64,000 nt of DNA from NCBI GenBank assembly GCA_017308475.1, contig JAFKEU010000005.1:496001-560000 (forward strand), in the 5' to 3' direction. A program made the position numbers and the translations under genes. How positions within the stretch are numbered: the stretch's first letter is position 1; every line of letters begins with the position of its first letter. This document shows positions 19,352 to 27,989 of this stretch, in pieces. This DNA comes from Alphaproteobacteria bacterium. GTDB lineage: Bacteria > Pseudomonadota > Alphaproteobacteria > Micropepsales > Micropepsaceae. A model generated the notes under the pieces. It saw only the letters and a program-made list of their open reading frames with translations. It did no database searches and was not told the DNA's origin.

Positions 19352-19822
19352 GCGGAAATGACAGGTGGCCGATCGGCATGCCTGCGTGGAAAGGGTGATC
19401 GAGAAGGCTGATCCGGCGCATTTGCGCCAGCCGTTCGGCCAGGGCCTCCGCCGCCGCCGCCAGTTTTTCGCTTTCGGCTATCAGACGGTCCAGGGCGGCG
19501 AAACGCAGGCGGTCGGCGGGGTTTTTCGGCAGCTTTTTTGTCCCCCCTCCCTCTTGTCCACGCTCCGGGTCACATGAATGTTCTGTCGGGTCTCACCCTT
19601 CAGCCGCGCCAGTGCGGCGGTCAGCCGGGCGCTGGCCTTCATCAGCCTGGCGACGTAGTCCAGGTCGTTGCGGCGCAGATGGCCGAACTGGTCGTTGTCG
19701 CGGGGCGCGCGCGAATGGGCCAGGCAATCCTGCATGGCGGCAAGGCAGGTGGCGAGCTGGTCCTGAAGCAAATCTTCGGGTGTCTGTTGCATGCGGGTTT
19801 TCCGTCCGGCTGGTTTCTTCAT
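19352..19822 (-). pseudogene. Small hypothetical gene broken by a one-base frameshift
   Basis: Reading the minus strand from an ATG at 19822 gives MKKPAGRKTRMQQTPEDLL and then RNDLDYVARLMKASARLTAALARLKGETRQ, clearly coding in composition. The frame fails just after VDKREGG, at a G6 run (19542-19547) next to an A6 run (19534-19539). If one base is added in either run, the protein continues as KKLPKNPADRLRFAALDRL, then ESEKLAAAAEALAERLAQM and HPFHAGMPIGHL, which is again convincingly coding. As read, the first frame stops at 19481. The C-terminal limit is uncertain because the second frame stays open into rmuC; I end it near GHLSF. The family and function are not known to me. It may be a real mutation, slippage, or a sequencing error. 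Confidence 0.6.
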
Positions 19823-19970
19823 CGCCCGATGATAGGGGCACGGCGCCGCCGGGTGGATTGTCACGGCGCGGCGAAGCGGGGCCAAGCCCCTGCCTGCGCG
19901 GCGGAAAATATTTTCGTGGGCCGTTGGACAGGCCCGCGTGCGGGTCAATCGACATTCGTGAAATTCAGTT

Positions 19971-20196
19971 TTCCTCTCCCCTTGAGGGAGAGGATGCGAA
20001 ATCTTGCACTTGGCGAAGCGTTAGTGAGCCAAGTGCTTAGATTTTGCTGGTGAGGGGTCACATCCCAACGCACCCCTCACCTGAAAAATCGATGGGTTGA
20101 GCGTCGCTATCGCTCCGCTAACCCAATGATTTTTCTTCCTCCACTGGGCGCGCTTGGCCGCACGCCCGTCCTTCGGACCCCACAAGGGGAGAGGAA
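19971..20196. repeat. Multi-hairpin intergenic repeat element (about 226 bp)
   Basis: The element is bounded by a perfect 14-bp inverted repeat, TTCCTCTCCCCTTG at 19971-19984 and its complement at 20183-20196. Inside are three further inverted pairs. One is around TGCACTTGGC (19999-20014 with 20028-20044). The second is GGTGAGGGGT/ACCCCTCACC (20049-20058 with 20072-20081). The third is AAAAATC...GGGTT with AACCC...GATTTTT (20084-20098 with 20120-20134). There is no open frame of note. The layout resembles a palindromic, non-autonomous repeat of the kind scattered between alphaproteobacterial genes. Confidence 0.75.
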
Positions 20197-20220
20197 GCGT
20201 GCGGTGAATGTCGATACAGC

Positions 20221-21408
20221 CTAGTTCTTCTGCACCGAGGCCAGCAGCAGGCGCACGAATTCCTTCATCTTCGGGCTGTCGATCCAGCGCACCACCGCCA
20301 CCATGTCGTGCTGATAGTCGATGAAGATCACATTGGCGCCGTCGCCGATGAAGGCCACGCTGTCCGCGCGCGCCGCCGGATACATCTTGCGGTCGGTGTT
20401 GAGGAACCAGTTGCAGAAGCCATAGCCGGGGTTGGGGCCGGTCGGCGTGGTGGCCATCTTCACCCAGGCGTCCGACAGGATGGTCCTGCCGTCCCACTTG
20501 CCGCGATTGAGGCCCAGAAGCCCCAGCCGCGCCTGGTCGCGGGCCGAGATGAACATGCCCCCGCCCCAATGGCCGCCCCCCGACACGACCTGGACGCGCT
20601 TTCCGTCCAGCGTGATCCAGCTGTTGTCATAGCCTTCCCAGTGCCAGGCGTCGGACATGCCGATGGGACCGGCGATATACTGTTTCAGCACCTCGGGCAG
20701 GGGACGTTTCCACAACCAGGTCAGTTCCAGCGCCAGCGCGTTCACGCGCACGTCATTGTATTTCCATTGCGTGCCCACGGGCGGGGGGCCCTTGGCCAGC
20801 TCGCTCCACGGCTTGCCGGGCTCGGGCCGGTCCGCCCACCAGGGCTTGCCCCACAGGGTGCCGATCCAGCCTGAATCCTGGCGCAGCATGTTGTCCCATG
20901 TGATCGGCTGGTTATGGGGCAGCAGGAAGTCGGGGAAGTCCGGTGTGGGGTGGACATCGTCCAGCACCCGGTCGGTCACCTTGAACATGCCCTTGTCGAA
21001 GGCCACGCCCGCCACCGATGACAGGAAGGTCTTGGAGACCGAGAAGGTCATGTCCACGTCGTGCGTGCGGCCCCATTCGGCGACGATATAGCCGTGGCGG
21101 ATGATGATGCCGTTGGCCGGCGCGCGGGGCTTGAGCGGCCCGATGGGGCTGGAAAAGGGTTCGGGCGCGAATTTGATCGGCACGGTGATGCGAAGGTCGC
21201 GCAGGTCGGCCTTTCCCTTGAGTTCGGCGGGGAACATGGTTTCCGACGCGATGGCATAGTCGATGGCGGCTTTCAGCTTGCCTGCGTCCAGCCCTTCCTG
21301 TGCGGGGGTGTGGGTGGTCCACTGGTCCTTGGGCGGGAAATAATCGGCCGCCTGCGCCGCCAGCGGCAGCGCCGCGCTCAAAAGAATGCCGCAAATCCAG
21401 ATGCGCAT
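20221..21408 (-). CDS. Exported serine hydrolase, beta-lactamase (class C) fold
   Basis: The 395-residue protein has a signal peptide (MRIWICGILLSAALPL, cut after AQA). Its active-site motifs are those of the beta-lactamase/DD-peptidase family: SxxK in FSVSKTF (about residue 123) and YxN-like KYNDV; the third motif is less clear near SGGGHWGGG. Family members include esterases, D-aminopeptidases and class C beta-lactamases, and sequence alone does not decide. Many motifs (VSKTFLSSV, WDNMLRQDSGW, YGFCNW) are those of uncharacterised exported hydrolases of environmental proteobacteria. I chose the ATG at 21408 for its GAGGGGG site; a TTG 15 bases earlier is possible. It is divergent from the GH3 gene. 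Confidence 0.85.
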   Translation of the reverse strand: MRIWICGILLSAALPLAAQAADYFPPKDQWTTHTPAQEGLDAGKLKAAIDYAIASETMFPAELKGKADLRDLRITVPIKFAPEPFSSPIGPLKPRAPANGIIIRHGYIVAEWGRTHDVDMTFSVSKTFLSSVAGVAFDKGMFKVTDRVLDDVHPTPDFPDFLLPHNQPITWDNMLRQDSGWIGTLWGKPWWADRPEPGKPWSELAKGPPPVGTQWKYNDVRVNALALELTWLWKRPLPEVLKQYIAGPIGMSDAWHWEGYDNSWITLDGKRVQVVSGGGHWGGGMFISARDQARLGLLGLNRGKWDGRTILSDAWVKMATTPTGPNPGYGFCNWFLNTDRKMYPAARADSVAFIGDGANVIFIDYQHDMVAVVRWIDSPKMKEFVRLLLASVQKN

Positions 21409-21576
21409 GGTTTGCCCCCTCAACAGCTTTGCGGTTTCCCCTCCTGCGTAAACGGGGAGGAAAATTCCCGGGTGACAGTCAGGGCGAGCTTACGGTTTTG
21501 TCAAACCGGCGCCGGAGGGTAGCGCTACCATTTTTTTGCGATAATATCGGGCCAGAAAAAAAGCTCGGGGTGGAAT
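21409..21576. promoter_or_regulatory. Divergent promoter region (serine hydrolase / GH3)
   Basis: These 168 bp separate two divergently transcribed genes for exported enzymes. An AT-rich patch (TTTTTTTGCGATAATAT, near 21531-21547) is the best candidate for the GH3 promoter -10 area. No operator repeat stands out. Confidence 0.4.
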
Positions 21577-24267
21577 ATGCGGCGGATCCTGCTGGCGTCT
21601 CTGGTCTTTGGTGCGGGTGCTTGGGGTGCGGGTGCTTTGGGCGCGGGTGTGCCGGCCGCCGAGGCGCAAACGCCCCAGCCCTGGTTCGACCCCAGCCTGC
21701 CCGTGGCGGCCCGCGTCGATGCCCTGGTCGGGCAGATGACGCTGGAGGAAAAAGCCTCGCAGATGGTCAACCAGGCCCGCGCCATCCCGCGGCTGGGCGT
21801 GCCCGCCTACAACTGGTGGAGCGAGGCGCTGCATGGCGTGGCCAACAATGGCCTGGCGACCGTGTTCCCCGAACCTGTCGGCCTGGCCGCCACCTTCGAC
21901 GATGCGGCGATCCATGAGATGGGCGTGGCGATCTCGACCGAGGCGCGGGTCAAGTTCAACCAGGTGGGCCCCGCGACGGCCGATCACGGCATCATGCAGG
22001 GGCTGGATTTCTGGTCGCCCAACATCAACATCTTCCGCGATCCGCGCTGGGGCCGCGGGCAGGAAACCTATGGCGAGGACCCCTATTTGACGGGGCGCAT
22101 GGGCAGCGCATTCGTGCGCGGCATGCAGGGCGACGATCCGAAATATTTTCGCGTCATCGCCACCGCCAAGCATTATGCCGTCCATTCGGGGCCCGAGCCG
22201 ACGCGCCATGAAGTCGATGTGAAAGTCTCGAAGCATGACGAGATCGACACCTATCTGCCGGCCTTCCGCGCGCTGGTGACGGGCGCGAAGGTGGATTCGG
22301 TGATGTGCGCCTATAACCGCATCAACGGCCAGCCGGCCTGCGCCAGTGATTTCCTTTTGACCGACCAGTTGCGCGGCAAGTGGGGTTTCGGCGGCTATAT
22401 GGTGTCGGACTGCGATGCCATCGCCGACATCCAGCGCGGCCATCACTATGTCGGCACCTATGCCGAGGCGGCGGCGGTGTCGCTGAAGCACGAGGTGGAC
22501 AGCGATTGCGCCGACTTCTTCATCCCGGTCACCGACGATTCCGACTATGGCCGCTACCGCGATGCGGTGAAGGAGGGGCTGGTGCCGGAAAGCGTGCTGG
22601 ATGCGTCGTTGAAGCGGCTGTTCACCGCGCGCATGAAGCTGGGCCTGTTCGATCCGTCTTCGATGGTGCCTTACGCGCAGGTCCCCGAGTCGGAGCTGAT
22701 GTCGCCCGCCCACCGCGCCCTGGCGCTGAAGCTGGCGAAGGAATCCATGGTGCTCCTGAAGAACAACGGCGTGCTGCCGCTCAAGCCTTCGGTGAAGCAT
22801 ATCCTTGTGGTGGGGCCGCTGGCCGACCAGGTGCCGGTGCTGCTGGGCAACTACAACGGCACGCCGAAGGACCCGGTGACGGCGCTGGACGGCATCCGCA
22901 AGGCGTTTCCGGGCGCGGAGGTCACCTATGAGCCGGGGATCAATTTTCTGCGCCTGCCCGAGCCGGTGCCTGCCAGCGCGCTGTCGAGCGACGGCGCGCC
23001 GGGCCTGAAGGGCGAATACTACAAGGGGGCAGGCTTTGAGGGCGAACCCGCCATCACCCGAACCGATGCAACGGTAGATTTCAGCCCGCGCGGGCCGCGC
23101 GTGCTGCCCGAAGAGAACGCGATCTCGGTGCGCTGGACCGGCACGCTGACTGCACCGGACAGCGGGCGCTATGACATCGGGCTGGCGGGCAACAATGCCA
23201 GCCTGTGGATCGACGGCCAGCTTGTGGTGAAGGCGGATGGCGATCAGCGCGGGCCGCTGACCAAAGAGATGCGGCTGGAGAAGGGACATGCCTACAGCGT
23301 GAAGATCGAACAGACCCCGGCGCGCGGTCCCTTCCTGCGCTTTGTCTGGACGAAGCTGATCGATGATCCCACCGGCCGCGCCGTGGCCGCGGCGAAGAAG
23401 GCCGATGTGGTGGTCGCGGTGGCGGGCATCACCTCGGCGCTGGAAGGCGAGGAGATGACGGTGAACGTGCCCGGCTTTCAGGGCGGCGACCGCACCAGCC
23501 TGGACATGCCGCAGCCCGAGGAAGACCTGCTCAAGGCGGTGAAGGCCACCGGTAAGCCGCTGGTGGTGGTGCTGATGAACGGCTCGGCCCTGGCGGTGAA
23601 CTGGGCGGCGAAGAACGCCGATGCCATGCTGGATGCCTGGTATGCGGGCGAGGAGGCTGGCACCGCGATCGGCCAGACATTGTCGGGGCAGAGCAATCCC
23701 TCCGGCCACCTGCCGGTCACCTTCTATACCGGAGTGAACCAGCTTCCGCCCTTTGACGACTATTCCATGGCGAACCGCACCTATCGCTATTTCACCGGCA
23801 AGCCGCTTTATCCCTTCGGCTACGGCCTCAGCTACACGCGTTTTGCCTATGGCAAGCCGAAGCTGACGGCGAGGGCGCTGAAGGCGGGCGACACGCTGGG
23901 CGTGGATGTGCCGGTGAGGAATGTGGGCAAGACGGTGGGCGACGCGGTGGCGCAGCTTTACCTGAGCTTCCCCAAAATCCCCGGCACGCCGATCCGGGCG
24001 CTGCGTGGCTTCACCCGCGTCAGCCTACAGCCGGGGGAGGAAAAGACCGTGCATTTCGACCTGACGCCGCGCCAGATGATGAGCGTGACCGAGGCGGGCG
24101 ATCCGGTGGTGGCGGCGGGCAGCTACACGCTGTCGGTGGGCGAGGGCCAGCCGGGGACGGGAGCTGCGGCGTCCGGCGCATCCTTCAAGATTGCGGGAAG
24201 CGTGACATTGCCCGAATCGGCGATAAGGTTCCGGGACAAGAAGAAGGAAACGTCCCGTTGTCCCTGA
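21577..24267 (+). CDS. Glycoside hydrolase family 3, beta-glucosidase/beta-xylosidase type, with PA14 insert
   Basis: The 896-residue exported protein begins with a signal peptide (about 1-31, with an odd repeated GAWGAGALGAG stretch). The GH3 N-terminal barrel runs to about 360, with the substrate loop RWGRGQETYGEDPYL, the KHYAVHSGPEPTRH motif and the nucleophile Asp in YMVSDCDAI. The GH3 C-terminal domain begins near VLLKNNGVLPLK and is interrupted by a PA14-like beta domain (about 475-600). A fibronectin III-like domain ends the chain. NWWSEALHGV near the start is typical of GH3 xylosidases and glucosidases on plant polysaccharide fragments. The exact sugar cannot be assigned. The end overlaps the next gene by 10 bp. 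Confidence 0.93.
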   Translation: MRRILLASLVFGAGAWGAGALGAGVPAAEAQTPQPWFDPSLPVAARVDALVGQMTLEEKASQMVNQARAIPRLGVPAYNWWSEALHGVANNGLATVFPEPVGLAATFDDAAIHEMGVAISTEARVKFNQVGPATADHGIMQGLDFWSPNINIFRDPRWGRGQETYGEDPYLTGRMGSAFVRGMQGDDPKYFRVIATAKHYAVHSGPEPTRHEVDVKVSKHDEIDTYLPAFRALVTGAKVDSVMCAYNRINGQPACASDFLLTDQLRGKWGFGGYMVSDCDAIADIQRGHHYVGTYAEAAAVSLKHEVDSDCADFFIPVTDDSDYGRYRDAVKEGLVPESVLDASLKRLFTARMKLGLFDPSSMVPYAQVPESELMSPAHRALALKLAKESMVLLKNNGVLPLKPSVKHILVVGPLADQVPVLLGNYNGTPKDPVTALDGIRKAFPGAEVTYEPGINFLRLPEPVPASALSSDGAPGLKGEYYKGAGFEGEPAITRTDATVDFSPRGPRVLPEENAISVRWTGTLTAPDSGRYDIGLAGNNASLWIDGQLVVKADGDQRGPLTKEMRLEKGHAYSVKIEQTPARGPFLRFVWTKLIDDPTGRAVAAAKKADVVVAVAGITSALEGEEMTVNVPGFQGGDRTSLDMPQPEEDLLKAVKATGKPLVVVLMNGSALAVNWAAKNADAMLDAWYAGEEAGTAIGQTLSGQSNPSGHLPVTFYTGVNQLPPFDDYSMANRTYRYFTGKPLYPFGYGLSYTRFAYGKPKLTARALKAGDTLGVDVPVRNVGKTVGDAVAQLYLSFPKIPGTPIRALRGFTRVSLQPGEEKTVHFDLTPRQMMSVTEAGDPVVAAGSYTLSVGEGQPGTGAAASGASFKIAGSVTLPESAIRFRDKKKETSRCP

Positions 24268-25550
24268 GCTTTGAAAAGTCCGCGGCGCTGATCGCGGAAA
24301 ATTCCCGCTATGTCGCCGGCGGGGTAAACAGCAATTTCCGCATCGGCATGGCGGGTGGGCCGCTGGTCTTCACCCATGGCGAGGGGCCCTATCTGTTCGA
24401 CGCCGACGGCAACCGGCTGATCGACTATTATTGCGGCATGGGGGCGATGGTGCTGGGCCATTCCCCGCACGGCGTGATCAGCGCGGTGCAGGACCAGGTG
24501 GCCAAGGGCATCCTTTATGCCGGCCAGTCGCCCATCGAGTTCGAGGCCGCGCGGATACTGTGCGAGCGCATTCCCAGCGCCCAGCGCATCCGTTTCGGCT
24601 CGTCCGGGTCCGAGGTCGCGCAGGCCGCCTTCCGGCTGGCGCGCGCCGCCACCGGCCGGCGGATCATCCTGAAATTCGAAGGCCATTATCACGGCTGGTT
24701 CGACAATATCCTGTGGTCCACCGCGCCGGCGCTGAATGCGGCGGGGCCGGAGGACGCGCCGGTGCTGGTGCCCGGCAGCCTGGGCCAGGACCCCATCGAC
24801 GCGGCGGGGCTGGATGTGATCGGCTGGAACGACCTGGCGCGGCTGGAAGCGCGGCTGGCAAAGGGCGATGTCGCGGGCGTGATCATGGAGCCGGCGATGT
24901 GCAACCAGGGTGCCATCGCCCCCGCGCCGGGCTTCCTGGAAGGTGCGAAAGAGGCCTGCCGCCGCCACGGTGCGATCCTGATCTTCGACGAGGTGATCAC
25001 CGGGTTCCGGCTGGGGCGGAGCGGTGCGCAGGCGCGCTTTGGCGTCACCCCCGACCTGTCGCTTTTCGCCAAGGCCATCGCCAACGGCTTTCCGGTGTCG
25101 GCGCTGGTGGGCCGTGCCGATCTTCTGGACATGTTCGTGAGCAAGGGCGTGCTGCATGGCGGCACCTTCAACGCCCAGCCGGTCACGATGGCGGCGATGG
25201 TGGCCACCCAGAATGCGCTGACGCCCGAACTGTATGAAGCCACGTCGAAGCGCGGCGTGCGGCTGAGGGACGGCATCGCGGCGATCCTGAAGGATGCCGG
25301 TCTGAAAGCCCAGGTGACGGGCTTTGAGATGATGTTCCATGTCGGTTTCGGGCTTGAGAAACCGGCGCGCAACTATCGTGGCCTCGCGGCAGGCGACAAG
25401 GCGCTTTATGTGCGCTTCGCCCATGCGCTTCTGAAGCGCGGGGTCAGGGTGCTGGAGCGCGGCGCCTGGTTCGTTTCCTCGGCGCATGGCGACGATGTCA
25501 TCGATGCCACGCTGGAAGCGGTACGCGGCGCGGCGGGCGAGATCGCCTGA
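24258..25550 (+). CDS. Class III PLP aminotransferase, glutamate-1-semialdehyde aminomutase-like
   Basis: The 430-residue protein belongs to the GSA-aminomutase branch of class III aminotransferases: YVAGGVNSNFR at the start, GSSGSEVAQAAFRLAR, FEGHYHGW, IFDEVITGFR and the PLP lysine in LFAKAIANGFP. The true HemL keeps GGVNSPVR at the first motif and GTMVTxG near the end. Here these read GGVNSNFR and GGTFNAQPV, so this is probably a relative acting on another amino-keto substrate. It begins at a TTG overlapping the GH3 gene by 10 bp, with AAGGAAA upstream, so it is coupled to that gene. The link to sugar hydrolysis is not obvious. Confidence 0.85.
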   Translation: MSLSFEKSAALIAENSRYVAGGVNSNFRIGMAGGPLVFTHGEGPYLFDADGNRLIDYYCGMGAMVLGHSPHGVISAVQDQVAKGILYAGQSPIEFEAARILCERIPSAQRIRFGSSGSEVAQAAFRLARAATGRRIILKFEGHYHGWFDNILWSTAPALNAAGPEDAPVLVPGSLGQDPIDAAGLDVIGWNDLARLEARLAKGDVAGVIMEPAMCNQGAIAPAPGFLEGAKEACRRHGAILIFDEVITGFRLGRSGAQARFGVTPDLSLFAKAIANGFPVSALVGRADLLDMFVSKGVLHGGTFNAQPVTMAAMVATQNALTPELYEATSKRGVRLRDGIAAILKDAGLKAQVTGFEMMFHVGFGLEKPARNYRGLAAGDKALYVRFAHALLKRGVRVLERGAWFVSSAHGDDVIDATLEAVRGAAGEIA

Positions 25551-25556
25551 CAGGAT

Positions 25557-26339
25557 CTAGGCCTGCGGCAACCGTGCCGGGCGGCGAACCTTTGTGAAGA
25601 GAAGAAACGTCAGGGCGTGAACGGTGGAGGATGCCATCAGCGCCAGGATGAAGGCCGGCCACATGGCGATGTGCGGCAAAAGCACATAGACAGTGAAGCA
25701 GAAGGCGCCCACCGAACTGAGGCCCATCGACATGCCGGCCACCGCCTCCTGCACCGCGTGGCGGCCATATTGCACATGGTTGGAGACGGCGATGATCGAA
25801 CCCAGCACCGGGAAGGCGGTCAGGACGCCCGACCAGTGGCTGCCCAGCGCGCCCGCAAAGCGGGTGATTGCCAGCGTCAGGGCGGCGCCGGCCAGCATGC
25901 GGGCGGGAAGGCCCCACCAGACATGCTCGCGCTCCCGGTTCGAGGCGGGGCCGCGCGAATTCAGCAGCACCGCCGCCGCATAGGCCAGCAGCGGCACCAC
26001 CGCCAGCCAGCGCGGGCCTTCCTGCGCGATGCCTGACAGCACCGCCAGGCCCAGCCAGACCGCCAGGGCCAGGGGCAGGCACCACAGCCAGCCGGCGAAG
26101 CGGGCAAAGAAGGCGTAGACATTGGCAAAACCCAGCCAGGGCACCAGCCCGAACCAGGCGCCCAGCGCCGCATGGGCGCCGAACCCCGCGCCATGATCCA
26201 GGGTGATGAAGACCAGAAGCGGCCCCGCCACCACTGGAATGCCCGCCAGCCAGCCGGCCAGGCGCGGGCCGTGCAGCCGCTCGACAACGCCAAGCGCCAG
26301 CAACGCCAGGGGCACGATGGTCAGTTTCAGGATCAGCAC
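25557..26339 (-). CDS. Integral membrane protein, about eight helices (hypothetical)
   Basis: The 260-residue protein is almost wholly hydrophobic, with helices around LTIVPLALLALGVV, WLAGIPVVAGPLLVF, LALAVWLGLAVLSG, LAVVPLLAYAAAVLL, MLAGAALTLAITRFAG, GVLTAFPVLGSII, SVGAFCFTVYVLL and IAMWPAFILALMASS. The repeated GIPVVAGP and AFPVLGSI loops suggest two related halves, as in small exporters or permeases. I do not recognise the family. It is transcribed alone, convergent with the aminotransferase (six-base gap) and divergent from the M81 gene. Confidence 0.7.
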   Translation of the reverse strand: MLILKLTIVPLALLALGVVERLHGPRLAGWLAGIPVVAGPLLVFITLDHGAGFGAHAALGAWFGLVPWLGFANVYAFFARFAGWLWCLPLALAVWLGLAVLSGIAQEGPRWLAVVPLLAYAAAVLLNSRGPASNREREHVWWGLPARMLAGAALTLAITRFAGALGSHWSGVLTAFPVLGSIIAVSNHVQYGRHAVQEAVAGMSMGLSSVGAFCFTVYVLLPHIAMWPAFILALMASSTVHALTFLLFTKVRRPARLPQA

Positions 26340-26474
26340 GCGTCCCCCAAACGCCCTCTTGGCGGGGCGTGCTGAAGTGTCCCGCCGGTGCTGGCCTTGT
26401 CAATGCCAAGCCGTGCTTGCGGGCAGGGGAAAAACCCGCATAGCTTTGCGGACAAGAACAAGAAGGAGACATCC

Positions 26475-27989
26475 GTGACGCGCATTTTCATCGCCGGAAT
26501 CTTCCACGAGACCCACAGCTTCACGCCCGACATCACCGGACTGGACAGGTTCACCATCCATCGGGGGCAGCAGATCCTGGCGCGGCGGGGCGATGCCTCG
26601 CAACTCGACGGCTTCCTGTCGGTGGCCGAACGCGAAGGCTGGGAGCTGGTGCCCAGCGCCATCTACACCGGCGGCGCGTCGGGCATCGTCGATCACGCCG
26701 TGTTCGAGCAGTTCTGGAGCGAGGTGAAGCCGGTGCTGGAGCGCGCGCTGGCCGAGGGGCTGGACGGCATTCATCTTTCGCTGCATGGCGCCATGGTCAC
26801 CAGCGAATGCGACGACCCCGAAGGCGAGCTTCTGGCCCGCATCCGCGCCGTGAAGGGAGCCGAAAACCTGCCCATCTTCGGGGTGGGCGACCTGCACGGC
26901 ACGCTGACGCCGCGCATGGGCGCGCTGTCGGAGGGCATCGTCTTCTATCGCGAATGCCCGCATACCGACCAGTTCGACAGCGCGGTGCGTTCGGGCGAGC
27001 TGCTGGCGCGCTGCCTGAAGACGGGCGTCAAGCCCAGGCACCGCGTGCTGGTGACGCCGATCGTGTGGCCGCCCACCGGCACTGGCACCCGCGACGGACC
27101 GATGCGGGCGCTGGAAGACGCGGCGCGTCGGATGGAGCGCGAGGTGCCGGGCATGCTGGTGGTGAATGTGGTGGGCGGCTATGCCTTTTCCGACGTGCCC
27201 AATGCGGGCGTGTCCTTTTCCGTCATCACCGAGGGCAGCGAAGAGAGCGCGCGCGAGGCGTTGCACGAACTGGCGGCCATCGCCTGGGAGATGCGCGAGG
27301 GCGGCATTCCGAAGCAATATGACCTGGACGAGGTGGTGCGGAATTTCAGGCCGGGCGCAAAGGGTCCGGTGCTGCTGGTCGAGCCGGCGGACAATATCGG
27401 CGGCGGCGCGCCGGGCGACGGGACCGACGTGATGCGGGCGCTGTTGAAGTACGACATCCAGGGAGCGGGCGTGGTGATCGCGGACGCCGAAGCGGTGGCG
27501 GCGCTGCAGCGCATCACCATCGGCCAGAAGATGACCCTGCCCATCGGCGGCAAGGGCAGCCCGCTCGATCCGGGGCCGGTGACGCTGGAAGTGGAACTGG
27601 TCTCGCGCAGCGACGGGACCTTCGAGCTGGAGGACAAGCATTCCCACCTGGTCGGCTCGCTGGGCAAGATCATCCATATGGGACCATCGGCGGTGGTGCG
27701 GCACAAAGGGCTGACCATCCTTTTGACCAGCAGGAAGATGCCGCCCTTCGACCTGGGCCAGTGGCGCAGCCAGGGGATCAATCCCGAAGAGCTCAGCATG
27801 ATCGGCATCAAGGCGGCGGTGGGCCACCGGGTGGCTTACGGGAAGATCGCATCGGCCGAGTTCACGGTGAACACCAGCGGGCCCTGCACGTCGGACATCA
27901 CGCGGCTGCCCTACAAGCGGCTGCGCCGGCCGGTATTTCCTCTGGACAGTCTGTCGGGGGACCGCGTGCCCGAGGACATGACCGCGTGA
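26475..27989 (+). CDS. M81 family metallopeptidase, MlrC-like (first copy)
   Basis: The 504-residue protein has the features of the M81/MlrC family. The N-terminus is TRIFIAGIFHETHSF (Glu12 a likely metal ligand). HLSLHGAMV is followed by the zinc-site pair GDLHG (Asp/His) and YRECPHTDQ (His). The glycine-rich ADNIGGGAPGDGTD begins the C-terminal MlrC domain. MlrC of Sphingomonas hydrolyses linear microcystin peptides containing Adda; other members are uncharacterised. No signal peptide is seen, so it is cytoplasmic. The GTG at 26475 has AAGGAG seven bases upstream. The stop overlaps the next gene (GTGA), which makes it the first gene of the peptide-uptake operon. Confidence 0.9.
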   Translation: MTRIFIAGIFHETHSFTPDITGLDRFTIHRGQQILARRGDASQLDGFLSVAEREGWELVPSAIYTGGASGIVDHAVFEQFWSEVKPVLERALAEGLDGIHLSLHGAMVTSECDDPEGELLARIRAVKGAENLPIFGVGDLHGTLTPRMGALSEGIVFYRECPHTDQFDSAVRSGELLARCLKTGVKPRHRVLVTPIVWPPTGTGTRDGPMRALEDAARRMEREVPGMLVVNVVGGYAFSDVPNAGVSFSVITEGSEESAREALHELAAIAWEMREGGIPKQYDLDEVVRNFRPGAKGPVLLVEPADNIGGGAPGDGTDVMRALLKYDIQGAGVVIADAEAVAALQRITIGQKMTLPIGGKGSPLDPGPVTLEVELVSRSDGTFELEDKHSHLVGSLGKIIHMGPSAVVRHKGLTILLTSRKMPPFDLGQWRSQGINPEELSMIGIKAAVGHRVAYGKIASAEFTVNTSGPCTSDITRLPYKRLRRPVFPLDSLSGDRVPEDMTA

